From the NCBI RefSeq assembly GCF_029227915.1, contig NC_079876.1, positions 12,650,001-12,710,000 on the forward strand: a stretch of 60,000 bases of DNA, read 5' to 3'. The stretch is from Hydractinia symbiolongicarpus (Eukaryota; Cnidaria; Hydrozoa; Anthoathecata; Hydractiniidae). Shown here piece by piece: positions 48,513-58,689 of the stretch. The notes beneath the pieces are model-generated. The model searched no databases. It was not told the origin of the DNA and worked only from the letters and a program-made list of their open reading frames with translations. How positions within the stretch are numbered: position 1 is the stretch's first letter; the number at the start of each line of letters is the position of its first letter. Both the position numbers and the translations under genes were made by a program.

Positions 48513-50289
48513 GTTTATTTAATAAATTAGAAAGAAGAATAAATTTGTATTTTATTTTAAGTTTGTCATATTAAGACATAAAAATGATTAAAATATTTAA
48601 ATGATAAAAGATAGGAAAAAATAGGAAGGAATGATTGGTTTGTAAGCAGAGTAAAATATTTTAACAACATTTTTAAAATAATTTAAAATACAATTAGATG
48701 TGATAATTTTGGTTTAAGTAGATGAAAAAGATGAAACAAAATGTTGAACAAAAACATGTAGTTATAAAAAAATAATTTGAATACTAAGTAAAATAAAACT
48801 TCGTACCCAGACCTCTATCAACTGGATGAAACGAGAATAAACAATTAAACAGCTAGTTATGTTATATATGTTACGAGTTTTTTTCAATGTTTTTAAATAT
48901 TTTTTCAGCAAAGAAGGAGGAGATAAATGTCCCAGGACAAAATAACAATCAGGGCACCAGGTGAGATAATTTTTAAAATGTTTAAAAATTATGCGGTATT
49001 GTAATTTTAACAATCTATTTAAGTTTAAGTTACTTCGAAAATTTTCACATTTTTTTATGATATTAGAAACTTTTATTTTTTAGATGACGAACAAGTTTGC
49101 AGTTAAATTTTTTATTCTATTTATATTAGTCATTTATATATATTAATATGTTATACATATATATATTTATTTTAAATATATCTTTTTGTATATATGTCTA
49201 TAATAAATTATTGCAAATATGAATCCATGTTGTTTTTAGTTTTATATTATTTATTATTTTTATATATATTTATACTTTATTTATATTAGAACAAATTTAT
49301 AAGAACAATGAAGCTGGAAGTGGCTGAAAAATAAGAACAAAGGGAAAGGCTGAAGTTTTAATTTTGTGTTCTTAGCGCAAAAAATGGCAAATTACAGAAT
49401 AAAATGATTTTAAGTAGTTTATCAGATTGTGTCTGACAGATTTATCTGATTTGAAAAAATCTTTTTTGTAGTCACAATCTGAAAAGTTACAAAGTTTTAA
49501 CTTTTTAGATTTTAAACAGAAATTTTATTGAACTTTTAAAAGGGGAAAAAGGTTATGGAACATAAAAACTCCGCCGTACAAAAACAAAGGGTGAGAAGGC
49601 GAAGGTAATCGTCCAAATTTGTGACAAATTAGAAATGAAACAAAGTCTTCTCTTTCACTGTGTTCGTTGTTTTTGCCTTTCCAGTAAAACAGGTATTTCG
49701 ATTGCGGCAGCCTTTTCGAGGTGAGAAGCCATGTTAAAAAGAGAAAAAAATATTTGCGACATCTGACACAAATGTAAACTTTAGAATGTGATATAATTAA
49801 TGAGAAAACTCTTCAGAGAAAATCTGGTAATGTAAAAGACGCCGCTCTTGGATTAACATGTAATTAAAAATCAGCGTGAAGACAAATTTCATCGTTCTTA
49901 TAACGCATTTTTTAGCAAAAACATTAGAATTAAATTTAATTTTTACCAATCGTACAATTCCTTTCTTTCACACTGTCTATAGTAAAGGTGATCAGAATTT
50001 TTATTAGCAGAATTTTCAGCTATTCTCTGACCTTCCTTGTGAATCCACTCATTTATATATAGCATTGTGTTATATCAAGTATTTTTATATACCTCTTTAT
50101 GTATGAGTTCGGGTGAGTTTTATAAAATGTATTTGATTTGATTTTGATTTACGGTGGAACAATTTTTGTTCGATTTTTTTCGTATCATGGAAAGATACAT
50201 GTTCTAAGTCACGTGGTTTTGCTGCATCAAAATTGTCTCGTTCCCAACTAAAAAGGTTTGACTGCTATATTTTACGTGGCGTAATGAAA
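48513..50289. other. Region downstream of the ankyrin exon
   Basis: No firm gene. A segment at 48909-48960 has a good acceptor (TTTTTCAG) and donor (GTGAGA). In one frame it encodes KKEEINVPGQNNNQGT, but it does not join in phase to the ankyrin exon. The rest is AT-rich; (TATA)n-like tracts lie at 49130-49270. Confidence 0.35.
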
Positions 50290-51080
50290 CTCTCACATAG
50301 CTATAGCCTCGTTTCGATATGATTTCATTATTGCAAAGAAATCTTCATACGGAGAAAATTTCTTTGCCTCCTTTCTAAGTTATTTACCTTTAAAAATTAA
50401 TTGCTAGTCTCGTTTCCATGCTTTTTTCGTAATTATAACCAGAAGATGTGCTGTGGAGAGCTTGCAGAGACGAAGACTTTTTTCAAGTATTTGTTTACAT
50501 ATAAAATTATCGCTAATATTTATTTATTTATTTATTCATAAGGAATACTTATACAGGATTTTTCCATTCAAAATTAGTAAAATATACAAAATATATATAA
50601 TTACAAAATTTCTGTTCTTCCATGGGTCCTGTTTCCCAGCCCTCCAAAAATAGTAATAAATTTAAAATAATAACTAAAAATGTGTTAGTAAAAATTAATA
50701 TTTACAAATTAAAAATCTCTTCATATAATTTTTACAAAATCTTCTATTGATGTCGAAGCACGTATTTTCAGAAGAAGCTCGTTGAGAGTTTATGCGCAAA
50801 TAAATAAGAAACTTTTTCTACTAGATTTTAGCTTAATCTTAGGAAGTCGTAGTAAATGATTTTTATTTCTTGTGTTGTTTGTCATTTTTTCGAAATAATT
50901 TACAAAGGTTTCACACACGTCTCCATGAACACACTTGAAGACTTGAAGGCAAAGACGTTTCCTTAACAGATCTTGAAAAATAGAAACCATCTTGTCCGAA
51001 TCTAATGGGACGGTTTCCATCTACAAAACTTGTCAGCGCCAAAGTAGAGCATATAATTATCTGGTCTGTAAAATAAAACT
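50290..51080 (+). repeat. Dispersed repeat, copy 2, interrupted by a LINE tail
   Basis: Same block order as 45890-46650. The copy is split between AAATTATCGCTAATA (near 50518) and the ATGGGACGGTTTCCATCTAC block (near 51005) by about 480 bases of retroelement. Confidence 0.75.
50517..50998 (-). pseudogene. 5'-truncated LINE (ORF2 C-terminus and tail)
   Basis: The minus-strand frame 51020-50790 gives LRKRLCLQVFKCVHG, YFEKMTNNTRNKNHLLRLPK and KLKSSRKSFLFICA. This is the C-terminal block that also ends the LINE remnant at 9.0 kb. On the minus strand the element ends in an (AATA)n tract at 50517-50536, as expected of an L2/CR1-like 3' tail. Only the last 70 or so codons remain, and the frame before KMVSIF is flanking DNA. 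Confidence 0.75.
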
Positions 51081-52650
51081 ATCTCCCCAAATACAACTTA
51101 TTTTTTCAATAACCCGATAAAAACATCCCGCTTAGCCACGATCCCGGTACCAGTGTGTTGAGAAAGAAAGAATGATTCTCTTTGTTTTGTTATAGCTTGA
51201 TGATGTACTTAGTGTACGAAAAGCTTAACTTAATAAACAATATCATAAAATAAAAAACTTTAAGTTATTCCATAGCATACAACTAACGGAAGAATTCTTG
51301 TAAAACTAGTAACGATTATTCGCAACGCTTGTGCATTTTTTGTCCAGAATTACTTTAAGCATAATTATTTTGTGTTTTTTTTATGAAACAAGTCAAAGGT
51401 ACCGATAAATCCTGACTAGCTAAAACCTGTTTCTACTTTCCTGCACAATTTAAAAACCAGTACCCAGGTATATTCTTCCGTACGTGTTGACAGAAGGCCA
51501 GAAAAATGAGTTTAACCGTATTCGGTCCGGGGTTTTTCAAACAAACTATGACCTATACTATGACTCAATAACTTTTCATAGGGTTGTTTAAATTGAAGCA
51601 AACTTGGCACACCTATAGTAAGTCATAAAAGAAACAAAATGGGAACAATAAATGTTTGCTTTCGTAAGGACATTTTTTGTGAAGTCACCAAAAGCTTGAA
51701 ATTTGTTAAAAATGCCAGTATCTCCATAAAATTGAATTACTTTTGTTCTAGAGCAAATTTTTATATTCTGTTTGAAGTTTCTGGAAACTTAATAAAAGTT
51801 ATTTAACATATATTCCGGTTTTTACATGGATCGCATTAAAAATTGCAAAAAAATGCCCGAGAATTCGTTTTTTCTGATTTTTGGGTAAAACCCGACAAAA
51901 TCGGGAAATCGGATTGGTCACGTGTCGGAATTATGAAAAATGATTCTTCCTGATGAAACAAGGTTGTGTTGCAAGTTTCAAGTTCTAAGGATAATCCTAA
52001 CAGGAGTTATTATATTTTCCCCATTATAAGGATTTTATAGAGATTTTTAGGGGTAGTTTCGAATAATGGCCAATATCAAAGCCTCTGAAGGGTATGGGAT
52101 CTAAATATTTAGCATGCAAGTGTCTAATAGGTAAATATTGAAACTCAGTAAGTAGCATAGCCATATAACAAAGCAATAAGGAGTTATTAAAAAAAACCGT
52201 CAGGAGGGGGGAGGGGGGCGAATCCCCCCCTGACCGAATAGGGTTTAAGTTGGTCAATTTCTGTTCACGTGTAGACGTTTTCTGAAAGTTTTCTACTGAA
52301 TCAATTACCTAATATGAACACACAAAGTCGAGCGGTCAGTCAAAAGTTGTCATTATTAAAATGCCCTACTTTGGGTGGCTTTATTCCTGCCCAAAGTCAG
52401 GCCAAAAGATTGGCCTTAGGGGTATTTTTCATGAAGCGAATTAAACGGCGAAATGTGGGGTATAATTTAAAAATGCTCGACTTTAAGCAGGCGTCCTACT
52501 TTGTAAGTACGCTTATACTATAGCAACGCATTCGCAGGCGAAGTATTTATAGGCTGTTGCAGGCTTGGATAATGGCTTGACGATGAATGGTGAAATTTCA
52601 ACTGAACTTCGAACCATGATTACTTGTATTATAAGATAAAGTTTTACGAA
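51081..52650. other. Intergenic; no supported gene
   Basis: AT-rich with a G/C-rich inverted patch at 52202-52235 (GGAGGGGGGCG, CCCCCCTGA) of repeat character. Frames at 52024-52257 (-) and 52314-52523 (+) have no domain. Confidence 0.35.
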
Positions 52651-52654
52651 TCGT

Positions 52655-52995
52655 ACAGAGTAACACAACCAATCGTAACAGTAACGTTTCACTTTTCGTT
52701 GAGCGTAACAGGATTTATCGTAACAGTGACGTTTCACGTTTTGTTCAGTGTGACACGATGAATCGTAATTTTGGCGCTTCATATTTTATTGAGCGTAACA
52801 CAATCTATTGTAACAGTGACGTTTTACTTTTTGTTGAGTGTGACACGATAAATGGTAACAGTGAGGTTTCACGTTTCATCGAGAGTAACACAACTCGATC
52901 AACCGTAACAGCGACGTTTCACGTTTTATTGAGCGTAGCACGATCTATCGTAACTGCGAGGTTTCACGTTTCGTCGAGAGTAATACGACCAAACC
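52655..52995. repeat. 45-bp minisatellite, about 7 copies
   Basis: Units run GAG(C/A/T)GTAACAC, then ATCGTAACAGTGACGTTTCA, then CGTTT(T/C)(G/A)TT. They start near 52699, 52745, 52790, 52835, 52881, 52930 and 52975. The 45-base period keeps frames open on both strands (52758-53042 + and 52782-52513 -), which explains those frames without a gene. One unit near 52905 carries a small insertion. Confidence 0.88.
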
Positions 52996-53433
52996 TTCCA
53001 TTTCTGAAAGCTTGTATTAATAATATCGAACAACGTCGGTAATCTGGTCGAGAATCTAAAATTAAAACAGTATAGTTACGTCACCAACGTAAGTAGCGGT
53101 TACTTACAACAGTTCATCTAACAATTTTTTAAATTGAATATACTTCGGTCAAAAGCAAAATCATTTTTTTAGCCGTGCATGTGAAATAGTTTTAGTTAGA
53201 CTTTTTTGAATTCCCTAGTTAACACTCCCCATTTTAGACACCCCTTATAGGCCTAACACCCTATTTTCAATGTTCTTCTTCGACATCCGTCCAATTATTA
53301 AAATCCCGTCTTTTTTAAGGGGTGTTTATCTGATGATGCCCTAGCTTACACCCACTCAGTGTTTACCTTCGTCATAAGAAACTTGCACTCAATGAAAATA
53401 TTTCAGGAATATCAAGTAAGGTAACTAACGTAC

Positions 53434-56400
53434 CCCTTATGAGATCTCTCTGTTCAGCTAGTGAGTATATCACTTTATCAAAATCGTCACACGGTTCTTT
53501 TAGCGCACACATCTGTAGATATCTATAAAAAATAAAGTACAAACAGGGAGGTAAGAACAAGAGAAAAAGATTGTTGACAAATATAAGAAAAATGTAGTAA
53601 ATTGAGTTATGTTGCATATCATTTTGTTATAAACCAACAAATTCCAATTTAAGTTGTTTCATACTCAACATATTAGTATTGAAGTTAACATGATGTTATT
53701 GAAGTTTCTATACCGATTATCGATAACTGGTTTTAGGCTAACCAGATGTTATTTCAGTTGGTTTATCCTGTGCGTCACTTCATAAACCGATGACTAGTAT
53801 CAAGGCTAACCTGGTGTTCTTTTGTTTGTTGAGCGCATAAAGCAAGTATTCAGCAATTACCTCTTCTCCAATCACGTGATCGGGAAATGTTCCTGCAGAA
53901 ATAAGTTATTCAACTTACAGACCATTTACCTAGTTTTTTAATCTTACCTTGTTCAATGTTATTTCGTGTGAATTGACTAACTAAAATCATAGTAATAAGA
54001 AAAATAGATAGTCTGGTAATTCAGGGATGTCCTATTGTTCACAAGCAGATATGTTTCCTAAATCGAGGTGGCCGGTTTAAGACTGCGCAGAATTATCAAT
54101 AATGGCTGCTCTTGGGGAGGATTACTTTAGTGAAGATGATTTTGATGCAATCTTGCCTGTTATTGATGAAGATTTATTAGAGAAAAATCGTGATTTAACT
54201 GAAGAATTGTCGGAAATTGTTGAAGAAATAGTTGACGACCCTTCTGAAAATAGTTTTTCCTGTGACGGGGAATTACAAGACACCGAAAATGCGAAACATC
54301 GTCAGCCATAAAGCCAGTTAAATGACGACAACCTCACTACTGCTGAAACCAAGCTCCATGGGTGTACCTCTTAAAGTGTATAACACTTTAAGAGGTACAC
54401 CCAATTAAGTTCAAGTAAACTTTCTAAAGATGAATTCTCTAGTGAGAAGACCAGAAATGAATTTGTAAATTATGTTATTACAAACGACGAGTCAAACTTT
54501 TCCTATAGTTTGTCAGAGATGTGATTGGTAGTTTTAAAGGTGATGCTAACACGGATTGATGGGTTATCTTCCTATGACCAATTGCACGTTGACGACCAAA
54601 GTAGTTTTCAAGGGGATCTTGAAAAAATCTTTCTGTCAGTACATATGGAACTCCATTATTAATTAAATACTGGATTAATTCTTCAACAGTAGAATGGACA
54701 GTGATTTCCTTGGTAGGTTTGCCGTGAAATAAACATATTTGCTCTAGCATTATCCGTAAAATTACCAGGCCTATCAGCAATTGAATCCTTCCACGTTTTG
54801 AAATATCCTAGAAATGTTTCGGTCAACCATAAGAATCTTTCATCATCAACAGATGTGTACGGTTTAAGAAATGGTTTACGTTTAATTGCTGCTTCTTTGG
54901 TAATCTTAACGTTGAGAAAGTCGAAAATTGGTTGAACACATATTACAATATTTGGCAGTTCCATTAGCTTCTGGTGGTCCATACAATTGAAGAGCGTTAA
55001 AGACAGCTTTGCTTAACACTTGTGCTGCCAGACGTACATTCATGACTGAATATGGTGTGAGCTTATGTGGTCATTTGTTATTTTGGGAACAAGATGTAAC
55101 CTACAGTCTAAGTCATCAAGGAATAGCTTTGAAATATAGTTCCAGGTAATATAACTTCCATCATTTCACATATTTCTGGGACATGTTGCTGCAAGAGAAT
55201 TACTCAGCAATTGCGGGCTGTTTTAATTAAGTGTGGTGGATCTGAGATGAAGTAGATGGACCGTTCCTCATCCGCCATCACATTCAAAGTGCGGTATGTT
55301 ACGTCCACTTCTGCATTAATGTCAGCTACACGGGTGATGTTTAGGTGCATATGGTACATTCGTCGGTCTGGAGATGCTCCATCACTTGTGACACCAACAA
55401 CTTTTATGCCACATTTTTCCTCCAGTATGCCAACCACTTTCCAAAAGAAAGAAAACAATTGATGTGACATTGGTAGTAGCAAAATTTGCAAATGAAATTT
55501 TAAAGGATTTAAAATGCTTCTCACAAGATTAACTAAGACATGAGATGCAATTTCATCAACCTTTTTCAACGCAACATAATTTAGATCAATATCACCAAGG
55601 TCAACAAAACCGATAAGATCACCATTATGCTTATCCCACACAAGACTTTCTTGAATTTTCATTTCATCCATTAATAATATTGCATATTTCTCATGTGGTG
55701 GGAATAGACCGTATTACACAATTCCTGGATAACGTCTTTGTTAAAACCTTGCTTTGGACGAATATAGTTCTTATAGTCCCTTAAACGACGTCTACTAGGG
55801 AGTACCAAGAAACCACTGTCTTTCTTATCGTCAACACGAATCTCATCATAAAAGGCAGGGGATTTTGCAGCTAAACCCAAGCAGTAACGAATGATCATAG
55901 GATGATAGCGAACATCAGTTTTCAATGATGATAAATATTTCTGTTGCTCTTCCCAAAAACATTTCATGAATGGTGGTATCTTGCGATTAGTTGTTGACAT
56001 AATTTTTATGAAATCATCACCAAGACTTTTTTGGACTGGAACTGCACAAGTGGAAATTTCATCTTGCATTTTATTTAACTCTTCCTTTAATTTTTTATTT
56101 TCTAACCGATAACTTTGAAGGGCTTTTATGATTCAGTCTGGAGAAGTCATGGAAATTGGTGCTTTAATTTTGGCAGGTGAAATTAAATTGTCCCTTTTTC
56201 CTTTTCAAACTTAGGCTTCTTTTGACTCCGACCTAACACATTCCAAGTATTTTTCAGAAGAAAGTGGAATAAGAACTATGCAATTTGGAGATCGATACCA
56301 TTTGCTTTGATGAAGAGGTGCAGTATCCTTGATGTTAAATACTTTTGGTACACAGTTCTCAAGAAAGCTACCAGTAAAGTGGTCTGTCAAACCTGGGCAT

Positions 56401-57862
56401 AATTTAAAATCCATAATTAATCTTGTTAAATATGTGATTGTATTAAGTTTTAGTGAATAAGAATAAATGTCGTGTTTAGCAGGAATAGGCCATAATAAAC
56501 ACGAACAGTAAAAACAAGATTATTATCAACATATATCTCATAATTTGGAACTGAGTGGATAGCATCATGACAGGTAAGAGAAGCACAATCACTTGTAGAG
56601 GCAAAACTCCAACCGACTAATTTCAACAACTGAGTTTTAGAAATAAAATCTGTAAATGACTTGTACCGATCAGTAATGACATTTTCCACTGGTTCAATTT
56701 TTTTCTGCAAAATAGATTGTGCTGATTGACGAGGCTTAGAAGATGTGGAGGATGAAGGAAAACTTTTGATAGGAAGGCTTATTGTAGGGATAGTATAGGA
56801 ACAAGTGTGGTTCTGCCAGAATGATTACCATTCATTTGATTTTCGCTGAGTTGCTTTTCACAAATATATATTTTCTTTCTTCGAATTCTATCCCTTAGAG
56901 CATGATCAACTTCCCTATCTTTTATCACAACAGCAACTAACTTTTCTCTCCACGACTTGTCAAATTGATTCTCACCAGCAGGAACTTTAAAAATAGATAG
57001 ACCTATATATTTAGCTCTTTGTGAAACTGTGCAACCGTATATAGAGCAATTTTTGCCAGTCATGTTAAAGATAATTCTGTTTAAATGTTTGTTAATCCTA
57101 TGCTTACAGTAACTAACCAGCGTGCAGTCAAAGCACTGGGTACTAGGTATATTCTGCTAACAAAAACATAAACAATAGAGCCACGCGATTCACCAGACTC
57201 TTTTTCTTATGACTATGCTAAGATATAAAATTTCAGGCCAGCCTTTCCCGCGGGTAACAATAGTATCGGTCAATTATTACTTGCGGAGAAGGTAAGCCTA
57301 AAATTGTCTATTCAAATTTGAATCCTTACAAATTTACCTTCATAAAAATGCAAGCAAAAAGTTTTTTTCACTGTCCAAAAAATCAAGTTTGTCAAACTTG
57401 TCTGAAAGTGTTTTGTTATACAAAAGCTAACATACCGGTTAATGCCAACTTGATTCCGGTCATACTGTCTTGTACTTCCGGATATGATATACCTACATAA
57501 CACAAAATAACATTGATATAAACATTTGTTCTGCGATGAAATCAGTTCTTCCAGCATTAAAAACGTTGCATAGAAAAACTATTCTTAATAATACCTGGAG
57601 TGTCGAGCAATAAAATTCTGGGAGATTGAGACATCTAGAATTAACAAAAGTATTAAGTATTACCATAAAATTCAGTTTAATGCACGTTAAGATAGTGGTC
57701 TCATAGATTCAAAAAAAAAAAAAAAACAATTACAAATACCACTAGAAACCTGCAGTACATCAAACAAACCATATATCAAACAGGAAAAACAACTTACTTT
57801 TATAGATTGCATGACAGATCGTGTTACACCAGGCTTTTTACCAACGGGAGTAGCTTTTCCTC
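53434..57862 (-). CDS. MTG1: Mitochondrial ribosome-associated GTPase (MTG1/RbgA/YlqF family), five exons, partial
   Basis: The minus-strand exons are 57862-57798, 57634-57595, 57492-57436, 53892-53811 and 53522-53434. All have GT/AG borders, and all four junctions join in phase. They encode GKATPVGKKPGVTRSVMQSI (switch I/G2 region), MSQSPRILLLDTPG (G3), ISYPEVQDSMTGIKLALT, then GTFPDHVIGEEVIAEYLLYA and YLQMCALKEPCDDFDKV. The order and content match MTG1/YlqF GTPases, circularly permuted GTPases that help assemble the large ribosomal subunit; MTG1 acts in mitochondria. The exons with G4 (NKxD) and the P-loop must lie upstream, past a minisatellite and probably beyond the window. A final C-terminal exon was not found. 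The 3.5-kb intron between 57436 and 53892 holds a P-like transposon. The splice model is read by eye. Confidence 0.85.
54102..54311 (+). CDS. Short acidic ORF of unknown function inside the MTG1 intron
   Basis: 69 codons starting MAALGEDYFSEDDFDAILPV, rich in Asp/Glu and ending ENAKHRQP. It runs opposite to the host gene and has a favourable ATAATGGC start context. It could be a first exon carried in by an element, since it stops just before the palindrome at 54359. I recognise no domain. Confidence 0.35.
   Translation: MAALGEDYFSEDDFDAILPVIDEDLLEKNRDLTEELSEIVEEIVDDPSENSFSCDGELQDTENAKHRQP
54359..54403. repeat. Perfect 21-bp inverted repeat (hairpin)
   Basis: The arms TGGGTGTACCTCTTAAAGTGT and its exact complement are separated by only ATA. 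No mismatch occurs. It lies 75 bases from the C-terminal end of the P-like transposase and may be a transposon end or a fold-back insertion. Confidence 0.92.
54478..57063 (-). pseudogene. P-element/THAP9-like transposase, degraded
   Basis: Minus-strand fragments in order are 57063-56779 (THAP), 56770-56450, 56414-56211, 56069-55671, 55671-55204, 54982-54683 and 54780-54478. The THAP domain starts MTGKNCSIYGCTVSQRAKY and has YICEKQLSEN where C-x2-H is expected, so the last zinc ligand is Gln. The core shows text typical of P-type transposases: FLVLPSRRRLRDYKNYI, GVTSDGASPDRRMYHMH, SIYFISDPPHLIKTARN, FLGYFKTWKDSI and FQDPLENYFGRQRAIGH. Frameshifts and stops between the blocks make it inactive. 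It lies in an MTG1 intron in the same orientation as the host gene. No terminal repeats could be assigned. Confidence 0.85.
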
Positions 57863-58019
57863 CTGCATGTGGAAAAAAGCATATTACATAGTAAAGAGTG
57901 GTTAAAATTGTTTCTGCAAACCCTTTTACGCTTTCCAAGATGCAAATTATAAGGTTATCTAACCTCGCTTTGTTAAGCTTGTAAATAAAAAAGAGAACAT
58001 TTGTTTTCAACAGTAACAT

Positions 58020-58685
58020 AAACAGTAACATCTGAACAACATTTACTCTGAACAAAATATACTCTGAACAACATTTACTCTGAACAAAATATACTCTGAA
58101 CAACATTCGCTCTGAATAACATTTCCTCTAAACAACATTCGCTATGAACAACATTTGCTATGAACAAAATTGACTCTGAACATTATTCGCTCTGAACAAC
58201 ATACGCTCTAAACAATACTGGTTATAAACAACTGTCGCTGTGAGCAACACTCGCTATAAACAACATTCGCTATGAACAACATTCGCTATGAACAACATTC
58301 GCTATGAACAACATTCACTATAAACAACATTTACCCTGAACACTATTTACTATGAACAACATTTACTCTGAACAACATTCGCTAAAACAACATTCATTAT
58401 GAATAACATTCGCTATGAACAACATTCGCCATGAACAACACTTGTTATGAACAACATTTGCTATGAACAACATTTTGGCTATGAACAAAATTCGCAATGA
58501 ACAACATTAGTTATGAACAACATACGCTATGAACAACATTCGCTATGAACAACATACGCTCTCAATAACATTCGCTCTGAATGACATTCGCTATAAACAA
58601 CATTTGCCATGAACAACATTCGCTATGAACAACATTCACTATGAACAACATTTTGGCTATGAACAACATTTGATATAAACCTTTT
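58020..58685. repeat. 16-bp minisatellite (about 40 copies)
   Basis: Units of CTATGAACAACATTCG with variants CTCTGAAC, CTATAAAC and ATTTG. Several stretches are nearly perfect (58254-58320), and others have short insertions such as TTTTGG. It lies upstream of the first visible MTG1 exon on that gene's strand, so it is probably intronic. Confidence 0.93.
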
Positions 58686-58689
58686 TTGA

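Noticed and set aside
48909-48960. Possible exon after the ankyrin repeats (KKEEINVPGQNNNQGT)
   Set aside because: Using the GTGAGT donor at 48501 gives phase 0 and a stop after QRRRR; the open frame needs another donor that I cannot find.
52758-53042. 94-codon frame
   Set aside because: Translation of the 45-bp minisatellite; the opposite strand is open for the same reason.
56450-56710. 86-codon frame considered as a separate gene
   Set aside because: It continues the P-like transposase after one frame change.
57235-57289. Plus-strand segment with TTTCAG acceptor and GTAAGC donor, open as PAFPAGNNSIGQLLLAEK
   Set aside because: It is isolated, antisense to MTG1, and no partner exon was found.
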